NCBI RefSeq assembly: GCF_040183065.1
Contig: NC_091120.1
Span: 72,952,708-73,016,707 of the forward strand
Length of the DNA stretch: 64,000 nucleotides
Origin: Periplaneta americana
Lineage: Eukaryota; Arthropoda; Insecta; Blattodea; Blattidae
Direction of reading: 5' to 3'
The position numbers and the translations under genes are program-made. The notes under the pieces are model-generated. The model saw nothing but the letters and a program-made list of their open reading frames with translations. It was not told the origin of the DNA and searched no databases. Positions 24,105-34,719 of the stretch are shown in pieces (the first letter of the stretch is position 1; each line of letters starts with the position of its first letter).

Positions 24105-25780
24105 CCGTTAATGATGTTCGTCGACGCTAGGACCTAAGGGTCCAACCCACGTGTCTCCTTTGTCTACATAACCCATGTGAGTATTGGAGTCCATTGTTGA
24201 TTTCATTGCATTTCCATGTTCGTCACAGTAATGTCCCTCTCGTTGTAGGTTATGTATATTTGTCAACATAGATGCGTCTCGCTTGTCTTTCCAAACTATG
24301 TTCGTGAAGTTACCCTTTGTTCTAACATCTAAGTCGCCCCTTTTCAATTTTAGTATCTTGCGGTCCAAGTCCCGAGCTTCACGGTGCCATAGCAATTTAT
24401 TTTTCTTGTTTTTAGATCGTCAAACGTCTGGAGAGGAAAAGAAATTGTCAATATATAATTTTTGTCCAATTCCTTCCACCTTTCTTGTCAGTTGTCTCAC
24501 TGTTGCATGCGTTACAGTCATATTTTGTGTTGTTCCTAGTTGATCTTTTCCCAAGTAAACTTTCATATCGTAGGTATATATATCCGTATTCTGTCATGTC
24601 GCAAAGTTTGTAAATTTTTATGCCAAAGCGTATGCGTTTTATTTATTTATTTTTTTTTTTTTATTTTTTTTTTTTGGGTATGGTTTGAAAATTAATACTC
24701 TTCCTTCGAACAACATAATAACTCCATCCACTGCCAAATGTTCAGCAGGAGAGTAAAATTTTTCGTAAGCGTCATTTAGTAGCCTATGTCAAAAGACAGT
24801 TATTACCTTCCACAGCCGGTCAAAAGCAGGGCCATTCTTGTCTAGGCAATTTGTATTGTCGGTGAAGTGTAAAAATAGTAAAATATGAAAGAATCAGTCA
24901 CGTTTCATAGTCTTGGAATAGAAAGGGGAGTGAAACTATTCTAATTTCGTCCAGTAGTCTTTCATCGTTTCCCTTGCTTATGTCGTGGCCCATTTATATG
25001 ATTATTGCCAAAAATAGCTTCATTTCCGGTACAGTCTCGTCAGGTAATGTAGAAGGTTTTTTTAGTGGGTTATTTTACGATGCTTTACCAACAGCTTAGG
25101 TTATTTAGCGTCTGAATGAGATGAAGGTGATAATGCCGGTTAAATGAGTCCGGGGTCCAGCACCGAAAGTTACCCAGCATTTGCTCATATTCGGTTGAGG
25201 GAAAACCCCGGAAAAAACCTCAACCAGGTAACTTGCCCCGACCGGGAATCGAACCCGGGCCACCTGGTTTCGCGGCCAGACGCGCTAGTCGTTACTCCAC
25301 AGGTGTGGACATGTAGAAGGTCCAGCGTCAGAATTCAGTAAATATTGTTGGTAATACCGGTTATTCTCTTCTACTAGTGTGTGAAGTACGGGCTTAAACA
25401 ATAGCATTAGGACAGTCAGTGGTGTCGATGTGTTGTTAATTTGAGGAACTTGGTCTCTTTTCAGTGCTCTTGTAGCACCAGAAAATATATAAACATTTTC
25501 AGTGTGTGCCTGGCCTCATGGAAGTCCCCAGTTTATATTGTGGTTTGTCCCGTTACAAACTGAGTCTTCAATGTCGCCGTATTCGTCGCCTCCGCTAACA
25601 TTGTTCTTCATCATTGTTATCTGCCTCCGAATCCCTGTCTGCGTAAACTTCAAGTATGTCTTCTGTTGTTTTCAATATTTTTCGTTTCGGAAGCATGATC
25701 AGGTCACTCAATGAAACTCTGTGAACCACGCAGAACACTGAATACAACTGAATACAGTCTAGCAGAGACGCCAAAAACAA
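24105..25780 (-). pseudogene. piggyBac transposase relic, split by a SINE
   Basis: Reverse translation gives, in order: an acidic N-terminus (LEVYADRDSEADNNDEE, about 25600-25700), a segment like EDSVCNGTNHNINWGLP (about 25500-25575), FDRLWKVIT then FYSPAEHLAVDGVIMLFEGR (about 24690-24840, with the second catalytic Asp in AVD), IKIYKLCDM and YDMKVYLGKDQLG (about 24540-24620), YIDNFFSS (third Asp, about 24440), then KRGDLDVRTKG, NIVWKDKRDASMLTNIHN and NTHMGYVDKGD (24108-24330). This is the DDE_Tnp_1_7 order of piggyBac-like transposases. Several frame breaks and the SINE at 25058-25310 show it is dead. Confidence 0.85.
25058..25310 (-). mobile_element. tRNA-derived SINE, family S1, copy 1
   Basis: Read on the - strand: GTCCACACCTGTGGAGTAAC, an A-box-like head, GCGGCCAGACGCGC inverted, CCCGGGTTCGATTCCCGG (B box), the core GGTTGAGGTTTTTTCCGGGG, and an A-rich 3' end. 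It is flanked by the 11-bp duplication ATGTAGAAGGT (25047-25057 and 25311-25321). It lies inside the piggyBac relic. Confidence 0.95.
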
Positions 25781-25789
25781 GAAAGACCT

Positions 25790-26535
25790 TGAAAACTAAC
25801 AAATCTGTCAATTCTATTAGAAAGGGTCTTCTCAGAATACGTAGGCTATAGGTTGAGCGCTTCCTGTTAGAAAAAAGTGAACCTTTAGAAAATTCACAAT
25901 GACCCATAAAGCTGTTAAGGAATTCCATAACACATCTGGTTGTAATGACAAACAAGGATGTCCAGAATGTAAGAAGTATGGAGATTTCTGAATTGAAAAT
26001 AGAAGATAATGTACGAATTCATAGCCGAAAAGAAGCACATACCGGATTAAAATTAAGTTAAATATACCGGGTGAAAATTAAGTTAAACAAAAGGTATATG
26101 CTTCATTTATAACAATTTATTGCCATTTTATTTGGTGAAAATCGCACAGAAAGAAGAAAAATTGTTTCTTACATTACATGAAATCTAAAAGCCGGAGAGT
26201 TAAATGGCCGCCACTTAAGAGGCCGACATAAATCCGACCCGCTGTACCCAAACGTAGGCATTTAAATCCGGATGTTGAAGGTTAATTTAAATAACTTAAC
26301 AGGTCATCAGTGGTTATATAAGTGTTAACAGTGTATTCAAGAATGAAGAAATGTTTCATGCTCAGAATTATGTGAGTTAATCTCCAAAGACAGCAAATTT
26401 ATAGAAAAGATTCGCTCATCAGAGAAGTATTGCTTTGCAGCAAGCACCATTAGTTAAATGTAACTTTTAGTGAGTGTTGACCTATTATTTCAGTTATTAG
26501 CTTCACAAGTTTTTCTTTATAAATCCTCCAAAATG
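25790..26535. other. Intergenic, nothing recognised
   Basis: Probable left-over piggyBac flank. The motif GTGAAAATTAAGTTAAA is partly repeated at 26045-26085. No gene is seen. Confidence 0.3.
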
Positions 26536-26543
26536 TTCTAGAA

Positions 26544-26774
26544 CAGCGGTGCACAACCTGCGGCCCGCCACTATGTTTGCTGCGGCCCAATATAAAGTTT
26601 CAAACTTAAAATTAAATATATATATATTTGAACAGACTTGTATTATTAATTACTATAAATTACAGTAATCACTAATTATTAAGACATTTATGTAAATTAT
26701 TTATCATTGGAGGATGTCTGCGGCCCTCCAAAAGAACTTTTTTTTAATATTGGCCGCAGTATTCATAAGGTCTG
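26544..26774. mobile_element. hAT-type MITE at a TTCTAGA target
   Basis: It begins CAGCGGTGCACAACCTGCGG and ends with a loosely inverted form of CAGACCTTATGAATACTGCGG. Flanks are TTCTAGAA (26536-26543) and TTCTAGAG (26775-26782), an 8-bp duplication with one mismatch. It is 231 bp and non-coding. Confidence 0.75.
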
Positions 26775-26782
26775 TTCTAGAG

Positions 26783-26951
26783 TATAGATGTCCAATATTG
26801 TAACTCGTACGAGGTGACCCCTGGCGTAAGCAAACCGCAGCGCATATTCTTTAAGGTCGTTTTTCCTATTTTATATGGAAAGTTATTGACCTTAACAGAG
26901 CATGCTTGACGTGCAGTATCTTCTGGTTCTATAGGCGTTTGGACACCCATG
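26783..26951. mobile_element. Second small element at the same target
   Basis: It begins TATAGATGTCCAA and ends with the inverted form of CATGGGTGTCCAA. It is flanked by TTCTAGAG at 26775-26782 and 26952-26959; the left copy is shared with the preceding MITE. Confidence 0.6.
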
Positions 26952-27542
26952 TTCTAGAGTGACCCAGATTTTTTTATTTTGAAATCTGAGAGCCCTAATA
27001 TTAAATGATTTCATTTACGATTGTCTTTAGAAGAAAATAAACTATACACAGTAACATCATTCGCACCGATATAAAAGAAGAGAAATACACAAAGTTGTAA
27101 TAAGAAAGTATGCTTCATCTTCACAACTCTTTTGTTTAAATTTCTAATGCGGCAAAAGTAACACCTATCTAGCAATTTCGCAATGCTGTTATCCGTCGTC
27201 GAATAGAATTATTGCTGTCCTTTGAACAATTATTATTAATGTACTTTGTTCTATGTATCATATAACTTTCATCTTACAGTTAAATTGCCGAAGGCTAACC
27301 ATCAAATGAATGTTTTCTAAGGTGGGGGTAATCGTGAACAGACTAGTGGTGGAGTGTGACAGCGATTGGCTGTCAAAGCTCCGAATTGTGGCGGATAATG
27401 GCGATATTGTCACTGTGATTTTTGCATTCGGCCAATTCTTGGTGATTGCAATTTATTGTCATGGTCGTATACACTGTTACGTCGATTTAGTAGAATGCGT
27501 TTGAATCTAAAGAAAGCAGCAGTACAACGAGGTTAGTTGTTG

Positions 27543-27566
27543 CAGGGCGGGTATTACCCGCCCTGG
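27543..27566. repeat. Perfect GC-rich hairpin
   Basis: CAGGGCGGGTA and its exact inverse flank two bases. It is notable in AT-rich DNA and may be a fused pair of transposon termini. Confidence 0.8.
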
Positions 27567-27599
27567 TTGTTGTGTTGAGAAACCAAGCCTCCGCACAAC

Positions 27600-27715
27600 T
27601 TTGAGGAATCATGTCACAAAACGTTCACACCCAAGTATTTTTGACAACGTAAATATTATTCAACGCCTAGAAAATGGTACAAATATTAAGAATATTGCTG
27701 GAGAGTTTAAGGTAA
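27600..27715 (+). pseudogene. Possible Tigger/pogo N-terminal fragment
   Basis: The translation NVNIIQRLENGTNIKNIAGEFKV resembles the helix-turn-helix start of pogo/Tigger and CENP-B-like proteins (EIIKRLENGExxxxIAxEFGV). It is cut off by a (CATT)n tract at 27718-27840. Confidence 0.4.
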
Positions 27716-27717
27716 TA

Positions 27718-27845
27718 TTCATTCATTCATTCATTCATTCACTTACACACTCATTACTTATGTATTTACATATTTACTTATTTGTTAATTCATTCATTCA
27801 TTCTCCTATTCATTTATTCATTTTTTTTGTTTATTCATTCAATGA
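27718..27845. repeat. (ATTC)n and (TTTA)n degenerate tract
   Basis: Imperfect repeats of CATT, then ATTT-type units. Confidence 0.85.
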
Positions 27846-28194
27846 TTTATTCTTTCATTATTTATAATCATCATGTGACTTCCAAGGAGTTGGGCCACAA
27901 ATTGGCCCATTCTGGTCTCATATTGATAGCTACTTTATTGCTTGGACATAAATACGTTATGCATAGCAACGTTAATATAAACAAGATCATACAAAACTGT
28001 TTGCCAAGTTAAAATAGTCGTTAATGCTGTACAAACTAGGTTCATACAATTTTCTTTTAATTAACGATTTGAATAAATCGTAATTTAAATTTTTAGTTGA
28101 ATTTGGTAACTTATACAACTTCAGAGACATATAATAAAAATTATACATCTAGATTACACAACTTTTAACACTGTATCACTTAGGAATATGTAAG

Positions 28195-28470
28195 ATGAGA
28201 CTTTCTTGTGTTAAATTCTAACGTACCTTGTTTACATGTTTCGACGTATTTATGGGTCATCCTCAGAACAACGAAATTCTCAACACACAACTCAATTTCA
28301 GAACACACACACTCTTTGACTCTACACTATACTACAAGAACACACCCTCAGAGGAAACAAAACAAGAGACCCCAAGACCAACAACTACCAGTTCTGAGGA
28401 TGACCCATAAATAGGTCGAAACATGTAAAGAAGGTACGTTATAATTTAACACAAGAAAGTCTCATCATAC
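28195..28470 (+). mobile_element. Penelope-like element tail as a hairpin, copy 1
   Basis: Arms of about 70 bp (28199-28268 and 28392-28466) are inverted copies of a terminal unit carrying a hammerhead-like core. The sequence between them reads NEILNTQLNFRTHTLFDSTL then NTPSEETKQETPRPTTTSSE, the extreme C-terminus of a Penelope-like protein. The same peptide type is found at 37.8-38.2 kb. The rest of the element is missing. Confidence 0.75.
28394..28422 (+). ncRNA. Hammerhead ribozyme-like core
   Basis: CTGAGGA, a 4-bp stem GACC/GGTC with loop CATAAATA, then CGAAAC. A second core in inverted orientation lies in the other arm at 28239-28266. Stems I and III are not resolved. Confidence 0.5.
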
Positions 28471-28559
28471 ATATTCCGAAGTAATAAAAATTATTTTGTG
28501 TAGTCTTGTATCTGCATAAATTAAGTCTTATATCGTTGCAGCTTCTCGTATGGTGTTCG

Positions 28560-29226
28560 GAAAATTCAATTTCAATGGGAAATTATCGATATTCAATTTA
28601 GTATATAACTATAATATAGCGATGGAAGAGTGAGAATTTTACAGGACTGAAATAAAGGTTTACAATGTTCTTTTGGTCCAACACCACAAATAATTCTCAC
28701 TGCTTTCTTCTGTAATTTAAAAATATTAAAAGATGAACTATGATTTTTCCATAATAAAATACCATATTAAAGAATACTATGAATATATGAAAAATATACA
28801 GTTAATAGCATTTTTGTGTCCAAAGTTTTAGACAAACATCTTAACATAAATATTCCTTTAGATATCTTACCCGAAATCATATTGATATGGCTATCCCTGC
28901 CCAAACCGCATTCAATTTAAACACCTAAAAACTTGATGTTATTATGAAAAGCATCATTTTTTCTATCTAAGCTAAATTTAAGATCTGTCACTTTACTTTC
29001 ATTAATACATAAATAATTATAAGAACACCATGACTTAATAAATCATTCTCATCTGACAAATCTTGAGAGTCAGAATAACTATCAGCAGTTAGCTGAATAG
29101 CCACATCATCAGCAAATAGATAAGGGTTAACAGAGTTACTATTAACAACACAGGGTAAATCATTAATATAAATAATAAACAATTTAGGACCTAAAACAGA
29201 TCCCTGAGGTACACCATATACTAAAG
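28560..29226 (-). mobile_element. Jockey/CR1-like LINE fragment, copy 1
   Basis: Reverse translation from 29222: VYGVPQGSVLGPKLFIIYIN (motif B), PYLFADDVAIQL (motif C), KFLGVYIECGLG-like (28900s), then HSILLYGI and KKAVRI-like segments toward 28650. The order is that of Jockey-type reverse transcriptases. It is truncated at both ends with frame breaks. Confidence 0.75.
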
Positions 29227-29229
29227 ACT

Positions 29230-29340
29230 TTGAGATCGAGAAGTCTCTTCAGTGGCCTTTCAGGGTTTCTTGTACCCACCGGGGTGTAATTTCTTAGTAA
29301 TCTAGGAGCAGTGTAATCACAATCGCCATCATCACTGTGA
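29230..29340 (-). pseudogene. LINE C-terminal fragment, other family
   Basis: Reverse translation APRLLRNYTPVGTRNPERPL followed by KRLLD resembles the tail RIPRxxKNYTPKGRRNxGRPLKRLLD of insect endonuclease-reverse transcriptase elements. It abuts the Jockey-like fragment directly. Confidence 0.4.
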
Positions 29341-29344
29341 GTCA

Positions 29345-30530
29345 CAAATGGGGCGCAGATGGCGATTTCTCTCGCTGATTCATTATGATTGAAATGTTGC
29401 CGAGTTATCCGCGAATGTAACCGAACTACATCTATGACGACACTTGGTTTGCCATCAGGAGACAACATATATTTTTGTTTATCGCTCTTCTGCGAATATT
29501 GGCATATCCCCTATACGAGTGCCATAATAATATTACTTCAACAATACGGATTAGCGCGGCGCGTAACATACACGTGGTGAGCTGTGTATGCTTTAGTATC
29601 AAAGAGTTGAATGGGAGTGTAATAGATGCCAGTTATCTTGTCATTCAAGTTAGTAAGGATTTTTTTAGTTGAAGTTGTATGGTCACACATAATCACAGTA
29701 GACATCATATTGGGCAGAGATGATTTCTCGGAGCTGTGATTTTCGAACGATAGTCACAGTCGGAACCAGCGACAAATCTGTTACAGTGACAAAATCACAG
29801 ATCTTCAAATCACACCCCGCCATTAGGCTAGACAGAAATCGCCTACAAATCACAAGGAAAACTTACTAATTTTAGGTGAATGTGAAGAGGACTGAATGTG
29901 GTATTTTATCAATGTATTTCATAAGAATAAATTAGTTATGCTGCATATTATTTAATTCATCCATTCATAAATTTATCTAATGTTATTGAAATTTTCAAAG
30001 CTATCGAAAATAAATAAGGATTCAAAATGTTAAAAACTCTTCGGACACAAGTACGAGTATCATTCTGGTATTGATACACTGCTAGAGGGGAACAACCTAG
30101 AAAACTCCGTTGGTCTGCGCATGTGTTGATCTTAAAGAGTGACATATGCTTTTCACCTCCTCCTCCCTAATTATCATCCAATAGTAGCGGTACTGATTGA
30201 TAGCAGTGATGCATCAAATGACTGTCAATCAGTAGCGACAATGTTTCAGATTAATGGAGGGAAAGCTCCGACTCCACCTCCAGTACAGCGAGCGGTAAGG
30301 TTTAGTAACCTCCTACAACGGAGTTTTGCCACTTGTTAATCTATAATATTGTAACAGTCCTCTGTAGAAACTTTCTAAAAGTTAAAGTTGGGGGGGGGGG
30401 GGGATATATCGCTGTGTGAAAAAAAAAATACCGCAATCTTGTCTGCCATCAATCCTTATAACAACTGGGCTAACCCGGTATATTATGTATTTGTGAATCT
30501 TATTTTAACAACGTTCTGTTTTTTGTTGTT
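29345..30530. other. Upstream flank and intron of the tetraspan gene, unrecognised
   Basis: No gene or named repeat. A 13-base G run lies near 30390. The sequence ends in a pyrimidine-rich tract before the splice acceptor at 30531-30534. Confidence 0.4.
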
Positions 30531-30541
30531 GCAGGTCTAAC

Positions 30542-30722
30542 ATGACGTTCGTAGTGCGCTGTGCGCCAGTGCTGAAGGAATGGAATTTCTGTTGTTGCAA
30601 GTGTAACCTGAGGGCAGCTGCTATTGTTCTGGCCTGGCTCGGTACTGTGGGCAATTTAACACTAGTAGTGACGAGCATCATATACCTGAGTCACCCCAGC
30701 CTGCGTCCTCGTTATGCGTATG
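30542..30722 (+). CDS. LAPTM4/DUF4728-like tetraspan protein, coding exon 1
   Basis: Encodes residues 1-60 plus the first base of codon 61 of a 209-residue membrane protein. A splice acceptor (pyrimidine tract ending GCAG, 30531-30534) lies 7 bases before the ATG, so the 5' UTR is split. A cysteine cluster CCCKC (17-21), typical of the LAPTM cytosolic start, precedes transmembrane segment 1 (about 25-49). The donor is TATG|GTAAAC with GT at 30723-30724. The family (lysosomal LAPTM4 proteins and insect DUF4728/Pasiflora-like tetraspans) acts in endolysosomal or junctional membranes; which applies here is not visible. Confidence 0.85.
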
Positions 30723-30894
30723 GTAAACAATGAATACTGAATACGTAATACCAGTGATAGTTCATTCGTTTTGGGTAGGCCATAAGTACGTGTAATACAT
30801 TTTTTTCTATACTGGAAAAGGTATTATTGTTCAAGAGACCAGCATTCCAGGCCAATTTGTTCACAGCACAATGTCCAGTGTGCAGAAAGTCCAC

Positions 30895-31370
30895 TACAAA
30901 ATGCCCACAACCAAAATGTCTAATTAAATAAGGCCACTAGTCAAAATGTCCAATATGCAGAAATGTCCACAAGTCAAAATTTTCAGTATATAAGCCATTG
31001 GGAGCAGAAATGGTGTAAGTCAAAAATGGGTAATGAAGTTAAAGTAAACATTCTGTAAAATACAGAACAAAATATCAATCAATATTGAATTTATTTAAAC
31101 TGTTAGTAGTCAGTGGATAGCACGAAGGACAAATTAATTGCTACTTTGCGCTGTATTTTACAGAATTTTTACTTTAAACCTCATTATTCAATTTTGACTT
31201 ACACCACTTTTGCTCTGAACGGCTCATATATAAATGTCCAATATAAAGAAATGTACAGATGTAAAAATGTTCAGTATATAGGAATATTCACACATTAAAA
31301 TGTCCAATATACAGAAATGTACAGAAGTAAAAAATGTTCAGTATATAGAAATATTCACAAATCTAGTATA
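30895..31370. repeat. Intron 1 minisatellite and foldback
   Basis: AAATGTCCA-type units recur through 30900-30970. A 66-67 bp unit (AAAATGTCCAATATACAGAA...) is tandemly duplicated at about 31233-31365. Between them, arms at about 30985-31065 and 31150-31235 are inverted copies (GGTGTAAGTCAAAA...TTCTGTAAAATACAG). Confidence 0.8.
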
Positions 31371-31416
31371 ATGTTTTTAGTGATGATAAAGTTAGTTATT
31401 TCTATCTCCTTTACAG

Positions 31417-31502
31417 AATCAAAGGAGTTCTTCGCCAGCACGCTGAGCACAGCAATTGGGGGATCAGTTCTCGATGTATTGCTGTTGTATGGAATCCATA
31501 AT
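31417..31502 (+). CDS. Tetraspan protein, coding exon 2
   Basis: 86 bases encoding residues 61 (completed) to 89: ESKEFFASTLSTAIGGSVLD then VLLLYGIHN, the short second transmembrane segment (about 67-88). The acceptor is CTCCTTTACAG|AA (AG at 31415-31416) and the donor AAT|GTGAGT (GT at 31503). The phase fits exon 1 exactly (1 + 86 bases make 29 codons) and leaves phase 0 for exon 3. Confidence 0.85.
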
Positions 31503-31689
31503 GTGAGTAACATGCATTGAGCAGGGATGCCGCCAGCAGAGAGGCTGTAGCCCACCAAAAATTAATTTGAGCTCACCCTTAACCCCTCTCCCCACCCAAC
31601 ATAAAAATGAATATTATATGAATAATTATTATGTATTGTTCATCACGAAATAATAGTAATTGCTTAAAATAAGGAGTAATAATATAATT

Positions 31690-32580
31690 TATTCAATTCA
31701 ATTTATTAAGCCATTAAACATACAGTGATAGGCTTCGTCACAATACAGAAGGGAGGAAAAAAAAACATACATTTGAAAATATACATATAATTGAAAACAG
31801 TAAAGTTTAATCAGAATGAAAACACAAAACATTTTGAAACTCTAAAATTAATGAAAACATTTCACTCTTAATGTAATATTTGTAACTAAATGTAATGAAC
31901 TTTATTTATTAAAAAACAATTTCGTACTCTATGAATTTATGTTAAGAAACTCATCTACAGAGTAGAAAGGGATAATTAAAAGCCAATTATAAAAGCTAGC
32001 TTTGAAACTATTGGTTGGTAACTTATAATATTGACTGGGAAGCTTATTATATAATTTCATCCCCATGACAGAAAAATTTGTACTAGTTTTATGTAATCTA
32101 CAGTATGGAATATTAATTTGTTCACCATTTCTAATTTCATGATCATGTATATTGGCTATTAATGGGTAAATATCTATATTTTGTCGAGTGTAAAGGACTA
32201 GGTCGTATTATGACAGTTAATATCTGTGATTGTTTGAAAAGAGGTCGACAATGTTCAAGATAGTTTGATTGACATAGAATTCTAATGGCTTTCTTTTGCA
32301 AAATCAAGACACACTCAATTTTGCTACCATTTCCCCCAAAAATTAAAGCATACCTAATTATCGACTGAAAGAACGAAAAGTAGGCACATCTTAAATAATT
32401 TTGAGAAACGCAAGTCACTAATTTCTTTAATAAATATATAACTCTTGATAATTTTGTGCATATATATTTGATGTGTTTTTCCCATGTTAAACTGGAGTCT
32501 ATAAAAAGTCCTAGAAATTTGGTATAATGACTCCATAATTAAGGACTTCTTTGAGTCAATCTGATATAAAGAATGTTATA
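31690..32580 (-). mobile_element. Jockey/CR1-like LINE fragment in intron 2
   Basis: Reverse translation from 32580: KFLGLFIDSSLTWEKHIKYI-type segment, VTCVSQNYLRCAYFSFFQSI, IRYALIFGGN, VLILQKKAIRILCQSNYLEH, CRPLFKQSQIL, and at lower coordinates NLPSQYYK-type and FYSVDEFL. This is the thumb to C-terminus of a Jockey-like reverse transcriptase, followed by an AT-rich 3' end. It is antisense to the host gene and broken. Confidence 0.75.
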
Positions 32581-32810
32581 ATTAGGCATTGCATCAGTTT
32601 TTATCGTCTCTTTGCTGGTTGAGCTGTTTATTATTGCAACTCAACACTTCAGCGCCAGAAACAAGTGCAGTCTCTTAAATTGTTTGGTTTGAAATTATAA
32701 GTCGAGTTTGCTATGCGTTTTATTTAGTGGCCAGTAGCAGAACAATGTATTTATGTATATATGTCTGTATGTATGTTCTTTATACAAATCTACATATTTT
32801 GACCAGTATG

Positions 32811-33022
32811 TACAGTACAATTATTTAGTCGTGACAGTCGTCAGAGATGTGCGCGTGGGACAGGCGAGTCCATTTAGTTACGCCAAGGGGTATTTGGTAT
32901 ATTCACTCGCTTGCCTTTACTGACTGCTCGACCTTATCTCTACTCCAGAACTCTCCCCACTCCTCCGATTACTTCCCCTCTTTCACGTCGCTGAGCTGTC
33001 AGGACTAAATAATCGGTCTGTA
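32811..33022. mobile_element. Tc1/mariner-type MITE in intron 2
   Basis: The target TA is followed by CAGTACAATTATTTAGTC, and the right end is the inverted form of CAGACCGATTATTTAGTC followed by TA. It is about 210 bp and non-coding. Confidence 0.8.
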
Positions 33023-33029
33023 CCAAGTT

Positions 33030-33790
33030 TTGCACACTTATACCATCACAGCCAAGAAAAAAAAACACAGGGTTTCATCCCGCAATCACTAAAAAACAGT
33101 AATACCGGTACCGGTATTTGGTTCTGGGATACGACCGATCAAGAATATTTTTTTCTATTTTGGAGGATAGGGAGATTCTTTGATATGAAAATAGGAAAAG
33201 TTTAGTTCATGAGGACACCCCATAGGTGACTTATAAGGGTAGGAAGAAAATCGGATGTCCCCTAATTACAATTTGATATCCTGGAATTTTTTGTGGTGTA
33301 CAATACAATTATGAGATTGATTTGTCTGTTTTCTGTTTTCTGCCTGATCACAAACCCTAAGTGAGCATATAGGCGTAAAGGGATGGAAAATCCAAAATCT
33401 ATCAATATAAATTGTACAGTATGATTAAAAGTGTTATGTATTCCTGCAAATAAGTATTTACCCACCCTTAGCCACTCAATACTCCTGCTACTAAGGACAG
33501 AAATATGTAACACCATATTTTTAAACAATAAATTAAATTTAGCTCTGTAACTTAAGTACAGTATTGTTCACATCCAGTTTTTCATTTAAATACCTATTAC
33601 AATGAACCACATTATAATGTGTTCTCATGCAACACTCCTGAAGTACTAATAATCACTTGAAAATAAGTATTGCAAAACTAATTTCTGTTGAAATTCAGAA
33701 TTAAGGTATGTTTCACGATTACTATATTTGTGTAAATTGAAAATGACATTTGCCCTGATTGTTTCATTATTATGTCAATTTGTTTGTGTC
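33030..33790. other. Intron 2 remainder
   Basis: No gene. The CCGGTA-type tetranucleotide motif (ATACCGGTACCGGTA) occurs at about 33101 and recurs elsewhere in the window. Confidence 0.4.
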
Positions 33791-33798
33791 ACTTACAG

Positions 33799-33945
33799 AA
33801 GAAGCCAGCTTACATGCTGCCGTACCTGGTCCTGGACCTAATCGGACTGATTATCATGACAGTCATATCTTTTATCATCACCATCGTGATGTGTGTGTAC
33901 AGTTTGCTAGCTGGTTTCATTACTTTTGTCATTTTGACTCTACTC
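33799..33945 (+). CDS. Tetraspan protein, coding exon 3
   Basis: 147 bases encoding residues 90-138: KKPAYMLPYLVLDLIGLIIM, TVISFIITIVMCVYSLLAGF, ITFVILTLL. This covers the third transmembrane segment (about 97-123) and the start of the fourth. The acceptor is TGTCACTTACAG|AAG (AG at 33797-33798). The exon end is a choice: CTC|GTGCGT at 33946 keeps the frame into exon 4, while the stronger-looking GTAAGT at 33950 adds 4 bases and shifts it. I chose the frame-keeping donor because exon 4 is unmistakably the continuation in that frame. Confidence 0.8.
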
Positions 33946-33959
33946 GTGCGTAAGTATTA

Positions 33960-34715
33960 AACTCATAACTTAAAACTTATAAAAGATTTATGTTAGCAGT
34001 ATCGATTTTTAAAGCCCTTGATAACATTTGGTTCCTAAAACTCCAGTTGGTTTATATCAGCACAATTTTTAGAAATAGAAGGAAATACCTTCCCACTTGC
34101 ACACATCATTGCCATAACTTCTCGGCATATATATTTGGGTACTGGTGGGAGGAAACCCCTGGCATATGGCTGCTGAATGAAGCAGTGGCGGAGCCATCTC
34201 TACCATCTGATTGTAAAGCTTTGCCATTTCTTTCCAACACCGCACCGGCTTGAAAAATCACAAACATATTAAACTACCGATATTAGAAAAATAAATAGCC
34301 TACCACATATGCACTTTCAGGTATATGATGCGTAGAAACTGTCTCTAATCAAACACTGTAATAACTTACAATGTGAACACCACTACCACTGATAACCGTC
34401 ATCTGACTGACGTGATGTAATAGCTAGAAAGAAGGTACAGTATGACAACAGTGCTTAGTTCTTCCGAAAAATCGTAGGTATTAATTTGGGTTTCGTTTTG
34501 TGTTCCAATAGGGTAGAATTAGGTAGTTGGTGAGAAAAACTTTGTCTTTCCCACATGTGCCAACATAAACCAATTAGACTTTAATAACCAAGCTGTTCTG
34601 TCCGTTTATTGATAGCCTACTGCTGTCCTCTTTCTAGCATAACTTGATACATTCCTTTTATCCATTTTTTTTTTCTTTTTTTTTCTGTTTCTTTCTATTA
34701 TTTCAACTGAATTTA
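33960..34715. other. Intron 3, first part
   Basis: No gene. GCAGTGGCGGAGCCATCTC at about 34182 resembles a hAT end without a partner. Confidence 0.35.
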
Positions 34716-34719
34716 ACTA

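Noticed and set aside
27310-27504. 64-residue frame with a hydrophobic stretch
   Set aside because: No start context, homologous feature or splice signals; likely chance.
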